Of a stretch of 58,823 nt of DNA, positions 8,620-16,408 are shown piece after piece. The number at the start of each line of letters is the position of its first letter. Position 1 is the first letter of the stretch. Below the pieces are notes generated by a model that saw nothing but the letters and a program-made list of their open reading frames with translations, did not search any database and was not told where the DNA came from. Source of the DNA: Hymenobacter nivis. Lineage in GTDB: Bacteria; Bacteroidota; Bacteroidia; Cytophagales; Hymenobacteraceae. Position numbers and translations under genes: made by a program. The stretch lies in contig NZ_RCYZ01000007.1 in the NCBI RefSeq assembly GCF_006439025.1, forward strand, positions 1 to 58,823. The letters are read 5' to 3'.

Positions 8620-9138
8620 ATGCGCAAGCAAAAACCCGTCGCCGACTCGTTCGTCATCATGACCGAGCTGGTGCTGCCCAACGACACCAACACGCTCAAC
8701 AACCTGATGGGCGGCCGCATGATGCACCTGATGGACATCGCCGCCGCCATTGCCGCCCAGAAGCACTCCAACCGCATCGTGGTCACGGCTTCGGTCGACA
8801 ACGTCTCGTTCCGCGACGCCATCCGGCTTGGCAACGTGGTCACGCTCCAGGCGCAGGTCACGCGCGCGTTTGCCTCCAGCATGGAGGTGCACATCGACGT
8901 GTGGGCCGAGGACATTCCCAACGGCACCAAGTTCAAAACCAACGAGGCGTTCTTCACCTTCGTGGCCGTCGACCAGTCGGGCCGGCCCATCGACGTGCCC
9001 GAGGCCGTGCCCGAAACCCCCGAGGAAATTGCCTTCTACGACGGGGCCCTGCGCCGCCGCCAGCTGCGCCTGGTGCTGGCCGGCCGCATGAAGCCCGCCG
9101 AAGCCCAGGAGCTCAAAGCCCTGTTTGAGCTGCAATAA
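8620..9138 (+). CDS. Acyl-CoA thioesterase, hotdog fold (YciA/ACOT family)
   Basis: A 172-residue cytosolic hotdog-fold enzyme expected to hydrolyse acyl-CoA thioesters. I start at ATG 8620 (MRKQKPVADSF), which removes a low-quality N-terminal extension. Hallmarks are LPNDTNTLNNLMGGRMMHLMD, with the Asn/Gly/Asp of the hotdog helix, then VVTASVDNVSFRDAIRLGNVV and the dimer strand GTKFKTNEAFFTFVAVD. The C-terminal ~35 residues form an extra helical arm common in the Bacteroidota members. Its stop overlaps the region just upstream of the next gene (start 9170, 31-bp gap), so the pair is probably co-transcribed, although no functional link between them is apparent. Confidence 0.9.
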   Translation: MRKQKPVADSFVIMTELVLPNDTNTLNNLMGGRMMHLMDIAAAIAAQKHSNRIVVTASVDNVSFRDAIRLGNVVTLQAQVTRAFASSMEVHIDVWAEDIPNGTKFKTNEAFFTFVAVDQSGRPIDVPEAVPETPEEIAFYDGALRRRQLRLVLAGRMKPAEAQELKALFELQ

Positions 9139-9169
9139 CCGCCGGCCTCCCCTCCTTTTGCCCCCGCCC

Positions 9170-10099
9170 ATGTCCGCCGAAACCCTGGCTTTCCTCCAGA
9201 ATTTCTACACCGACGTCACGCTCTACGTGCCCGCCGAGCCCACCCTGGGGCCCCCGGCCGCCGCGCCCGAAGCGAGCGGGGCCCCGGTACTGCCCCCGGC
9301 CCCGCCCGCCCCCGTGACGCCCGTGCCCCCGGCCCGGCTGCCCGCGGCCGCACTGGCTGCAATGGCCGCCGCCGAGGCCCCCACTGCCTTGGCCGATGCA
9401 GCTGCGCCTATTACTGAAGTGGTAATGCCAACTACTAAAGTGGTAATGCCTGCTACTGAGGTGGTAGCGCCGGTGGCACCGGCTGCCCCAGCCGTACCAG
9501 CTGAGCCGGTTTCGTCTGTAGTGGCAGTTACCGCGCCCGCTGCGCCTGTGGTGGCACCCATTGCGCCCGCGGCGGCACCCGCCGCTTCAATGGCACCCGT
9601 TGCCCCAGCACCCGCGCAACCGGCGGCGGCGCCAGGGGCCCCAGCGGCACCGGCACAACCGGCGGCTGGGGGCCCTGCGGCGGCCGTGCCACCGGCCCAA
9701 CTCACGCCGTTTACCACGCTGGGCAGCCGGGCCGACGGGGTGGTGCTGCTGGTGCGCCTACCGCCCGACCAGTTCCACAAGCTGCACCGCAACGTGTTCC
9801 TCAACAAGATGTTGCAGGCCCTGGGGCTGGTAATGGCCGACGTGGTGCTGGTGAACGTGGAGTCGCACCTGCCGGTGGCGCTCGGCAGCCTGCGCCGCGA
9901 GCTGGCCGCTACGCAAATCGTGGCTTTTGGCCGCAACCTGCTCGACATTGCCGTGCGCAACACCCAGATTTACGAACCCGTGCAGTTCGCCGGGCAAAAC
10001 CTCTCCTACCTGGCCGCCGCCGAAATCGAGATGGTGGAATATGACGTCAGCCTGAAAAAACGCCTCTGGCCGGGTCTGCAGCGCATGTTCCTAGGATAA
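9170..10099 (+). CDS. Ala/Pro-rich linker protein of unknown function with conserved C-terminal domain
   Basis: A 309-residue protein. Residues 1-20 (SAETLAFLQNFYTDVTLYV) form a conserved amphipathic start. Residues ~21-180 are an extremely Ala/Pro/Val-rich low-complexity linker with short heptad-like repeats (TEVVMP, TKVVMP, TEVVAP). The last ~120 residues form a compact domain (VVLLVRLPPDQFHKL, FLNKMLQALGLVMADVVLVNV, LAATQIVAFGRNLLD, LSYLAAAEIEMVEYDVSLKK). The domain's alternating hydrophobic strands and the ATQIVAFG motif loosely resemble a uracil-DNA-glycosylase or HolD-like fold seen in Bacteroidota proteins, but I cannot establish this. I start at ATG 9170 because the upstream extension is arginine-rich noise. 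A strong terminator follows the gene. Confidence 0.8.
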   Translation: MSAETLAFLQNFYTDVTLYVPAEPTLGPPAAAPEASGAPVLPPAPPAPVTPVPPARLPAAALAAMAAAEAPTALADAAAPITEVVMPTTKVVMPATEVVAPVAPAAPAVPAEPVSSVVAVTAPAAPVVAPIAPAAAPAASMAPVAPAPAQPAAAPGAPAAPAQPAAGGPAAAVPPAQLTPFTTLGSRADGVVLLVRLPPDQFHKLHRNVFLNKMLQALGLVMADVVLVNVESHLPVALGSLRRELAATQIVAFGRNLLDIAVRNTQIYEPVQFAGQNLSYLAAAEIEMVEYDVSLKKRLWPGLQRMFLG

Positions 10100-10133
10100 G
10101 CTTTTAGGGCCCCGAGCCCGCCCCATGAGCGCA

Positions 10134-10165
10134 AAAAGGCCCGTCTGCTACCAGACGGGCCTTTT
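10134..10165. terminator. Bidirectional rho-independent terminator
   Basis: A perfect 14-bp stem, 10134-10147 with 10152-10165, around the 4-nt loop CTAC; the outer four pairs are A-T so it ends in U-runs on both strands. It lies between two convergent genes and can serve both. Confidence 0.9.
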
Positions 10166-10244
10166 CTGTGATTGTAAGCGACAAAGCTGTTAAGAAGTCT
10201 GAAAATTCAAAAACGAGCGCTAACAGCTATCCACCAGAAGCTAA

Positions 10245-11381
10245 TTATTTCAGCACTTCGGCCAGCTTGGCTTCCAGGGCGGGGCCGCGCAGGTTTTTGG
10301 CGATGATAACGCCGTTGGGGTCGAGCAGAAACGACTGCGGGATGGCCGTAACGCCGTAGGCGGCCCCGGCTACACTCTGCCAGCCGGCGAGGTCCGACAC
10401 GTGGTTGGGCCAGAGCAGGCCGTCGGCGGCAATGGCCTTGGTCCAGCGGCCTTTCTCCTGGTCGAGCGACACGGAGAACACCGTGAAGCCTTTGCCCTTG
10501 TCCTTGAAGGTGTTATAAGCCTTCACCACGTTGGGGTTTTCCTGGCGGCAGGGGCCGCACCAGCTGGCCCAGAAATCTACCAGCACGTACTTGCCGCGCA
10601 GGCTGCTGAGGGCCAGCTTAGCGCCCTCGGGCGTAGGCAGGTTGATGTCGGGGGCCTTGGCCCCAGTGGCAGTGGCGCGCAGGGGTTCCAGCCGGGCCGT
10701 CAGCTCTTTGGTGAAAGGCGATTCGGGGTTGGCCTTGCGCTGCACGGCGGCGATGGAATCGGCAAACTGGAAGTTGTCCTCGGGGTTCAAGAACGCGCCG
10801 GCGGCGAAGCCCGTGGCTACGGCCGTGGGGTGGCGGCGCAGCACGCCCTTCACGCGGGCGGCGGTGCGCTCCTGCACCGTGGCGGCCTCGGCCTCAATGG
10901 CTTGGGTTGTGGCAGTGTTATTAGCCGACGCCGCCGCCGTGTAGCGGGCTTTGAGGTCGTCCATCTGCGTTTTGGTGCCTTCCATCACCTGCGTCAGCTC
11001 GCGCAGCACCTCGGCGTCGGGGCTGCCCTGCACGGTGTAGGTGGCGGGCAGGCGCTGGGCGTCGCCGGCCACGGCCACGCGGGTTTTGTCGTCGAGCAGC
11101 AACAGCACCTGGTTGGCGTCGTTTATTTTCAGCTGGTACAAGCCTGCCGTGGGAGCCGCGCCCTTGAAGGTGAACTTGCCCGCAGCGTCGGTTTTGGCCG
11201 AGGCGCGCTCCACGAACTGGTTCGATTGCAACTCAGCCAGGTGCAATTCGGTGCCGGCCGGGGCATTTTTCAGCTGGCCGGTGATTTCGTAGCCTGCCGC
11301 CGCCGAGGCGGGCTGGCAGGCATTGGCTCCGCCCAGGACGGCGGCGGCCAGCAACGTAGATTTTATCATCAGGTAACGCAT
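10245..11381 (-). CDS. Thioredoxin-fold lipoprotein with N-terminal DUF4369
   Basis: A 378-residue envelope thiol-disulfide oxidoreductase of the AhpC/TSA (TlpA/ResA-like) group. A lipoprotein signal ends at Cys22 (GGANAC). Residues ~30-125 are the DUF4369 beta-sandwich typical of Bacteroidota, then a helical spacer (~125-230), then the thioredoxin domain (~240-378) with the redox motif WCGPC at 274-278 and a cis-Pro in AIPQS. Likely role: periplasmic reduction of disulfides, for example in cytochrome c maturation or during oxidative stress; the partner is unknown. It is convergent with the preceding gene across a shared terminator. An in-frame ATG at 11369 is an alternative start. Confidence 0.92.
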   Translation of the reverse strand: MRYLMIKSTLLAAAVLGGANACQPASAAAGYEITGQLKNAPAGTELHLAELQSNQFVERASAKTDAAGKFTFKGAAPTAGLYQLKINDANQVLLLLDDKTRVAVAGDAQRLPATYTVQGSPDAEVLRELTQVMEGTKTQMDDLKARYTAAASANNTATTQAIEAEAATVQERTAARVKGVLRRHPTAVATGFAAGAFLNPEDNFQFADSIAAVQRKANPESPFTKELTARLEPLRATATGAKAPDINLPTPEGAKLALSSLRGKYVLVDFWASWCGPCRQENPNVVKAYNTFKDKGKGFTVFSVSLDQEKGRWTKAIAADGLLWPNHVSDLAGWQSVAGAAYGVTAIPQSFLLDPNGVIIAKNLRGPALEAKLAEVLK

Positions 11382-11498
11382 GTAGAGCAGTGAGCAGTTA
11401 ACGGTAAGCCATTAACAATTACTAGACCAGGAGATTCCCCTAACGGTCGTTAGCAAAAAAAAGGTCAGCCGTTGGGCCAAGGCTGGGGCCCCGGGGCC

Positions 11499-12956
11499 CT
11501 AGCCGGCGTCGAGGGCGGCGCGCAGCAGCTGGTTGGCCTGCTTGGGGTCGGCCTTGCCGCCGGTGAGCTTCATGAGCTCGCCCATGAACATGCCGGTGAG
11601 CGATTTTTTGCCGGCCCGGTACTCGGCTACTTTGGCCGGGTTGCCGGCCAGCACCTGGGCCACCAGGGCCCCCAGCTCGTCGCCGTCGGTTTTGCTAAGC
11701 AGGCCCAGGGCCTCGGCCGCGCCAGTGGCGTTGGCCGTAGGGTGCTCCAGTAGGTACGGGAATAACTGCTTGCTGGCCACCGAGTAATTGATCTTGTCCT
11801 CGTCAATCAGTTCAATGATGCCGGCAAGCTGCGCGGGGTCGAGCGGGAAGTCTTCCATCGCCAGGGCGCGCTCGTTGAGGTATGACTTCACGGGGCCCAT
11901 CACCCAGTTGGCGGCGGCCTTGGCGTTGGGCGTGAGGCGGGCCAGGCCGTCGAAGTACTGGGCCACTTCCTTCTGGTCCACCAGCACCGAGGCGTCGTAG
12001 TCGCTCAGCCCCAGCTCGCCGGTGAAGCGGGCGTAGAGCTGCTGCGGCAGCGCCGGCAGCTCGGCCTGGATGCGGTGCAGCCAGGCATCGTCGATGACGA
12101 GCGGCGGCAGGTCGGGCTCGGGGAAGTAGCGGTAGTCGTTCATCGTCTCCTTGCTGCGCTGGCCGTTGGTGGTGCCGGTCACGGCGTCGAAGCCGCGGGT
12201 TTCGCTGGCCACTTCGCCGCCGGCCTCCACGATGGCAATCTGCCGCTCAATCTCGTGGGCGATGGCGCGCTGCACGTTGCGGAAGGAGTTCATGTTCTTC
12301 ACTTCCACCTTCATGCCGAACTCCGGGGCCCCGTGCAGCATCACCGAAATGTTGGCGTCGCAGCGCAGCGAGCCTTCCTCCATGTTGCCGTCGCAGATGC
12401 CGAGGTACTCCACCAGCTTCTTGATTTCGGTGAGGTAGGCGTAGGCTTCGTCGCCGGTGCGGATGTCGGGCTCGCTCACAATCTCAATCAGCGGCACGCC
12501 GGCGCGGTTCAGGTCCACCAGGGTTTCGGTTTCGCCGGCCAAGTGCATGCTCTTGCCCGCGTCCTCCTCCAGGTGGATGCGCGTGACGCCGATGCGCTTT
12601 ACCTGGTCGCCCACGCGCACGTCGAGGTGGCCGTCGTAGCAAATGGGGGTTTTGTCCTGCGTGATTTGGTAGCCCTTGGGCAGGTCGGGGTAAAAGTAGT
12701 TTTTGCGGGCAAACAGGTTGTCGCGCCGGATGTGGCAGTTGGTGGCCAGGCCCATTTTCATGGCGAAGTCCACGGCGGTGCGGTTCACCTTGGGCAAGGT
12801 GCCGGGGTGGCCGAGGGTGATGACCGAAAGGTTGGTGTTGGGGGCCACGCCGTACTCGTTCTCGTCGGACGAATACATTTTGCTGCGCGTAAGCAGCTGG
12901 GCGTGTACTTCCAGCCCAATCACGGGCTGGTACTTGGCAAGCAGGGCGTCGTCCAT
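11499..12956 (-). CDS. gatB: Aspartyl/glutamyl-tRNA amidotransferase subunit B
   Basis: Subunit B of the GatCAB complex, which amidates misacylated Glu-tRNA(Gln) or Asp-tRNA(Asn). The 485-residue protein starts at ATG 12956 (MDDALLAKYQPVIGLEVHAQ), the usual GatB opening; an in-frame upstream extension is rejected. Motifs: KMYSSDENEYG, NTNLSVITLGHPGTLP, the RKNYFYPDLPKGYQITQ block, IHLEEDAGKSMH, DLNRAGVPLIEIVSEPD, EVKNMNSFRNVQRAI and RYFPEPDLPPL. The C-terminal ~140 residues are the helical YqeY-like tail that grips tRNA. gatA and gatC are not nearby in this window, so the genes are dispersed as in many Bacteroidota. Confidence 0.97.
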   Translation of the reverse strand: MDDALLAKYQPVIGLEVHAQLLTRSKMYSSDENEYGVAPNTNLSVITLGHPGTLPKVNRTAVDFAMKMGLATNCHIRRDNLFARKNYFYPDLPKGYQITQDKTPICYDGHLDVRVGDQVKRIGVTRIHLEEDAGKSMHLAGETETLVDLNRAGVPLIEIVSEPDIRTGDEAYAYLTEIKKLVEYLGICDGNMEEGSLRCDANISVMLHGAPEFGMKVEVKNMNSFRNVQRAIAHEIERQIAIVEAGGEVASETRGFDAVTGTTNGQRSKETMNDYRYFPEPDLPPLVIDDAWLHRIQAELPALPQQLYARFTGELGLSDYDASVLVDQKEVAQYFDGLARLTPNAKAAANWVMGPVKSYLNERALAMEDFPLDPAQLAGIIELIDEDKINYSVASKQLFPYLLEHPTANATGAAEALGLLSKTDGDELGALVAQVLAGNPAKVAEYRAGKKSLTGMFMGELMKLTGGKADPKQANQLLRAALDAG

Positions 12957-13129
12957 ATAATACAGCTGATGAGCGGGCCGCGGCCAATGCCGCCGCAACC
13001 CGGCCGCAAGTTAAAACCGATTCGGGCCCCGGTTTTGTTCGGGCAGGGCCCCGGCGCGGGTTTGGGCCCCCCGGGGCCCCATTTTTCGCCCAGCGCTGTG
13101 GGCAGCTGCTACGGGCAGGGCCAAAAAAA

Positions 13130-13158
13130 AGCAGCCCGCTCAAACCGAGCGGGCTGCT
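13130..13158 (-). terminator. Rho-independent terminator of the OmpA-like gene
   Basis: An 11-bp perfect stem (13130-13140 with 13148-13158) around a 7-nt loop, followed on the minus strand by eight U residues (the A-run at 13123-13130). It lies 36 bp past the stop of the OmpA-like gene. Confidence 0.9.
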
Positions 13159-13193
13159 TTAACCAAGGGAGCTGGGGCCGGGGCCCCGCGGCC

Positions 13194-14825
13194 TTACTCC
13201 TTAGCCGGAGCCTTTTTAGCAGCGGCCTTCTTCACCGGGGCCTTGCGGCTGCGGGGCGAGCCGGTGCCGGTGGTCTTCTTGCCGGGCAGCTTCTTGCCTT
13301 CGGCCTTCAGCTCGGTGATGGTGGGGGCAGCACCGTACTTCACTTCGGCGGCGTTGGTTTCGCCGGTGAGGTAGGGGTCGAAGTCCACGCGGCGGTTCTT
13401 AGCCTGGCCGGCGGCCGTTTTGTTGTCGGCAATCGGGTGGGTCTCACCGTAGCCGCGGGCTTCGATGCGCTCGGCAGGGATGCCTTTCTCCAGCATGTAC
13501 TTGCGGGCGGCGGCGGCGCGCTCGTAGCTCAGGCGCAGGTTGTAGTTGTCATCGCCCTTGCTGTCGGTGTGGCCAGCGATGCTGAGCGAGTAGTCGGGGT
13601 ACTCGTTCATGATCTGCACCATCTGCTCCAGCTTGGGGAACGACGAAGGCTTCAGGGTAGCCTTGTTGAAGTCGAAGTTGATGTACTTCGTGGCTTCGTT
13701 GAGCACCTTTTTGGTCTCGGCCTTCATCTCGGGGCAGCCCTTGTTGCTGGCGGGGCCGGCACGGTCGGGGCAGCGGTCTTCGTAGTCGGGCACGCCGTCG
13801 CCGTCGCGGTCAAGCGGGCAGCCGGTGGCGTCCACTTTCACCCCAGCAGGCGTGTTGGGGCACTTGTCGAGGTAGTCGGCCACGCCGTCGCCGTCAGCGT
13901 CGAGCGGGCAGCCGGTGGCGTCCACTTTCACGCCGGCCGGGGTGTTGGGGCACTTGTCGTCGCTGTCGGCCACGCCGTCACCGTCGGCGTCGGGGCAGCC
14001 CTGCAGAGCGGCCAGGCCCTTCACGTCGGGGCACTTGTCCTGGTAGTCGGCCACGCCGTCGCCATCGGTGTCGATGGGGCAGCCGTTTTCGTCCACTTTC
14101 ACGCCAGCAGGCGTGTCGGGGCACTTGTCTTTGCGGTCAGATACGCCGTCGCCGTCGGTGTCTTTGGCTTTGCCCAAGCTAGCGGTGAGGCCGGCCGAGA
14201 ACTGGAGATAACGGTCGTGGTTGTAGTAAAAGCCGGTGGCGTTGCTGGCCGAGCCGTCGAGCTTCTCATCGCCGGTGATGAGCATGTGCTCGCCCGCCTG
14301 GGCAAACAAGCTGAAGCCCGGCGTGATGCGGAAGTCTAGGCCAATGGCGCCGTGGGCGTCGAAGGACGTGAAGTCGAGGTGGTTGGCGGCCGCGGTGGGC
14401 GAAGCGTAGCGGTCGGAGTTGACGCGGGCCACGCCGGGCTGAATCAGGAAGTAGGGCCGGATAACGGCCTCGTCCTTCAGGGGCAGCTTGAACTTGAAGC
14501 CCAGGCCGTAGGTGCTGATGTTGGCGTAGAAGCGAGTGCCGTTGTTGGCAAACGCGCCCGTGGGCGACGGGAAGCGCAGCGTGGATTGGTTGGCCGAGAG
14601 GTTGATATCGAAGCCCTTGCTGATGTAGCGGCTCAGGGTGAGGCCCCCGCCGTAAGTATTGTTCTTGGCTTTGAAGTAGGTGTTGCCCATATCGCCCATG
14701 TACTGGAGCGTGGTGGCGTACCCGCTGATGCCAAACTTCCTATCGGCCGTCTGGGCCTGGCTGCGCGGAGCCGCGGCCAGTAGGCCCAAGCCCAGCAGTG
14801 TTGTCGTAGATAACAGGTGTTTCAT
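13194..14825 (-). CDS. OmpA-family outer-membrane protein with TSP3 repeats and a Lys/Ala-rich tail
   Basis: A 543-residue protein. Residues 1-24 are a signal peptide (ending SQAQ) and ~25-215 an eight-stranded beta-barrel-like domain. Then come five calcium-binding thrombospondin type 3 repeats (DTDGDGVADYQDKCPD pattern, ~217-350), and an OmpA C-terminal peptidoglycan-binding domain (NFDFNKATLKPSS, SIAGHTDSKGDDNYNLRLSYERAAAARKYM, RIEARGYGE, NRRVDF). The last ~35 residues (KKLPGKKTTGTGSPR, RKAPVKKAAAKKAPAKE) resemble a histone H1 tail, which is unusual after an OmpA domain. It anchors the outer membrane to the cell wall. A TAAATTTG -7 box lies 55 bp upstream and a strong terminator downstream, so it is monocistronic. 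Confidence 0.93.
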   Translation of the reverse strand: MKHLLSTTTLLGLGLLAAAPRSQAQTADRKFGISGYATTLQYMGDMGNTYFKAKNNTYGGGLTLSRYISKGFDINLSANQSTLRFPSPTGAFANNGTRFYANISTYGLGFKFKLPLKDEAVIRPYFLIQPGVARVNSDRYASPTAAANHLDFTSFDAHGAIGLDFRITPGFSLFAQAGEHMLITGDEKLDGSASNATGFYYNHDRYLQFSAGLTASLGKAKDTDGDGVSDRKDKCPDTPAGVKVDENGCPIDTDGDGVADYQDKCPDVKGLAALQGCPDADGDGVADSDDKCPNTPAGVKVDATGCPLDADGDGVADYLDKCPNTPAGVKVDATGCPLDRDGDGVPDYEDRCPDRAGPASNKGCPEMKAETKKVLNEATKYINFDFNKATLKPSSFPKLEQMVQIMNEYPDYSLSIAGHTDSKGDDNYNLRLSYERAAAARKYMLEKGIPAERIEARGYGETHPIADNKTAAGQAKNRRVDFDPYLTGETNAAEVKYGAAPTITELKAEGKKLPGKKTTGTGSPRSRKAPVKKAAAKKAPAKE

Positions 14826-14879
14826 AAAAAATGGTAAAAAATGAGGAATCTCCCCGTTGGTAGGCGCGTTAGCAGTGCG

Positions 14880-14887
14880 CAAATTTA
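14880..14887 (-). promoter_or_regulatory. -7 box TAAATTTG of the OmpA-like gene
   Basis: A perfect match to the Bacteroidota -7 consensus TAnnTTTG on the minus strand, about 55 bp before the ATG at 14825. A clear -33 element is not visible. Confidence 0.6.
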
Positions 14888-15008
14888 CAGCGCCCGGGCT
14901 GCGTAGCAGTGGCGACGTACGAAACGCTCCAAAAGGAAGTTTGACTGCCCCCGCCTTGGTAACCAAAAAATAACATGCGGGGCCCCGGGCCGGGCCGCCG
15001 GGCCGGGC

Positions 15009-15030
15009 AAAAAAGGCCCCAGCTGGGGCC
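15009..15030 (-). terminator. Probable terminator of the TonB-C/MORN gene
   Basis: A 16-bp perfect palindrome (15015-15030, GGCCCCAGCTGGGGCC) followed on the minus strand by six U residues, 14 bp past the stop of the 15044-15928 gene. The hairpin must open its centre to form a loop, so the stem is about 6 bp. Confidence 0.55.
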
Positions 15031-15043
15031 CCGGGCCAGCCTT

Positions 15044-15928
15044 TTACAACCGCCGGCCCACGCTGAGGCCCCGCGCCGGCGCGACGTAGAACACCACCGG
15101 CACGCGGCAGGTGGCGCGCACGGTTTGGCCGTCGCGCTGGCCGGGCCGGAACCGCTTGGTGAGGCCGCGCACGGCGGCCAGCACCTTCTCGTCCAGCCAC
15201 GGGGCCGACGAGCGGGCCACGTAGGGGTCGGCCACCTGGCCCTGCTCGGTGATGGTGAACACCACGTCGATCTGCCCCACCGGCAAGCGGCCCGCGCCCA
15301 CCGCCACGGGCGGGGCCGCGCCCCACTCCCCGCCGCCGTAGCCCTTGCCCCACAGCAGCGCCCCCGCCGTGTCGAAGCGGTGCATCTCGGTGGCGGAGGG
15401 GCGCACGCGCCGCGTCACCTCGTAGTTGAGCAGCAGGGCCCCGCCGGGGTAGAGGGGCGGCTGCTCGTAGGGGAAGTACGGCACGGGGCGGCCGTCGGGG
15501 CTGTAGCAGGCCCCGAGCATGTTCTGGTCGGCCACGAACCGGTCGCGCCGCTTCAGGGTGCCGTCGGGGTAGTAGGCGAGCAGCTCGCCCTGGCGGCGGC
15601 CGCCTATGTATTCTTCCTTGGTGCAGAGCTGGCCGTTTTCGTACCAAGTAGTGCGGGTGCCGTGCACCAGGCCCCGGCCCAGGTCGAGGTAGGGCGTGTA
15701 GGCCTGCAGGGCCCCGGTGGCGGCGTAGCGGCGCACCACGGCGCGGCTGCTGTCGGTGCGCAGGGTTTCGATGCGGTAGGCGGCGCTGTCGGGGCCCTGC
15801 AGGGGGTGCTCGTCGGCGTCGAAGTAGGCCACCTCGGTGCGCGGAAACGCCGGCACTGCCTGGCCCCGCGCCGTGCCCCCCAGGCACGCGCTCAACAATA
15901 CCAGCAGCAACAGGCGGAGGTTAGGCAT
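15044..15928 (-). CDS. TonB C-terminal domain protein with MORN-like repeats
   Basis: A 294-residue exported protein. I start at ATG 15928 (MPNLRLLLLVLLSACLGG), which gives a clean signal peptide. The central part has two MORN/YwqK-type repeats (TRTTWYENGQLCTKEEY and GELLAYYPDGTLKRRDRF, around 100-150). The C-terminal ~90 residues are a TonB-C-like domain (VGQIDVVFTITEQGQVADPYV, LTKRFRPGQRDG). This architecture is common in Bacteroidota, where such proteins are annotated as energy transducer TonB homologues, but there is no N-terminal membrane anchor joined to a Pro-rich spacer, so a role in energising receptors is not demonstrated. A terminator-like palindrome follows it. Confidence 0.85.
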   Translation of the reverse strand: MPNLRLLLLVLLSACLGGTARGQAVPAFPRTEVAYFDADEHPLQGPDSAAYRIETLRTDSSRAVVRRYAATGALQAYTPYLDLGRGLVHGTRTTWYENGQLCTKEEYIGGRRQGELLAYYPDGTLKRRDRFVADQNMLGACYSPDGRPVPYFPYEQPPLYPGGALLLNYEVTRRVRPSATEMHRFDTAGALLWGKGYGGGEWGAAPPVAVGAGRLPVGQIDVVFTITEQGQVADPYVARSSAPWLDEKVLAAVRGLTKRFRPGQRDGQTVRATCRVPVVFYVAPARGLSVGRRL

Positions 15929-16170
15929 CAGGCGGTCCGGGTAGAGGTTGGCCAGCAGAAAGGCGCAGGGGGCCCCGGGCTGGGGCCCCTGCCACCAAAT
16001 ATAAGCGCCAACGGCCTTTTGGCCAAGCCCTACGCCCGCCCGCCCCCCCCAGGCCCGGCGCCCCGGAACCAGTGCAATTCGGCGACTTTTCCGTTGCCGG
16101 GCCACGCTGGCGAAGGCCCGTAATCGCTGTTTGATCATTGGAGTTGATCCCTACTAGCGTTGTACAAAAA

Positions 16171-16271
16171 AGGCAGTCATGCAGAGCGCAGCGCAGCATC
16201 TTATCTGCGTCGTTGAACGATTGGCTTACTGCAGCAGGAAAGATGCTGCGCTGCGCTCTGCATGACCGCCT
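16171..16271. repeat. Inverted repeat, 32-bp arms, REP/BIME-like
   Basis: Arms 16171-16202 and 16240-16271 are complementary at 31 of 32 positions (core TCATGCAGAGCGCAGCGCAG) around a 37-bp loop. The sequence type, reading TCATGC-GAGCGCAGC-AGCATCTT in both directions, resembles dispersed intergenic repeats common in Hymenobacter-type genomes. It encodes nothing and lies between two genes of the same strand. Confidence 0.75.
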
Positions 16272-16342
16272 GATATTCTCGTTTTTTTAATTACCCACTC
16301 ATGCACCGCTCCGCGCTCGACCACGCCCAAAGGCAAAGCCTC

Positions 16343-16384
16343 GGGCAAAAAAACAGGGCCCCTGGGGGCCCTGTTTTTTTGCCC
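16343..16384. terminator. Bidirectional terminator of the glycoside-oxidation operon
   Basis: Perfect 19-bp arms (16343-16361 with 16366-16384) around the loop CTGG, with a 7-nt A/T run in each arm and the GGGCCC core at the tip. It follows the stop of the gluconate dehydrogenase subunit by about 25 bp on the minus strand. Confidence 0.85.
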
Positions 16385-16408
16385 GGGGGCCCTGTTTCGC
16401 GTTGGCCG

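Larger units (their letters stand above)
15929..16408. other. 480-bp gene-free region with a REP-like hairpin and a terminator
   Basis: No plausible coding frame. It contains the 16171-16271 inverted repeat and the 16343-16384 bidirectional terminator, both listed separately. It also holds Pro/Gly-rich GC-skewed sequence with GGGGCCCC at 15973 and nearby. The first ~200 bp upstream of 15928 should hold the promoter of the TonB-C/MORN gene, but I see no convincing TAnnTTTG box. Confidence 0.6.

Noticed and set aside
13194..15887. One long open frame joining the OmpA-like gene to sequence antisense-framed within the TonB-C/MORN gene
   Set aside because: The upstream part is low-quality Pro/Gly/Arg sequence and lies out of frame over the real TonB-C/MORN gene. 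The OmpA signal peptide, -7 box and terminator show the true gene is 13194-14825.
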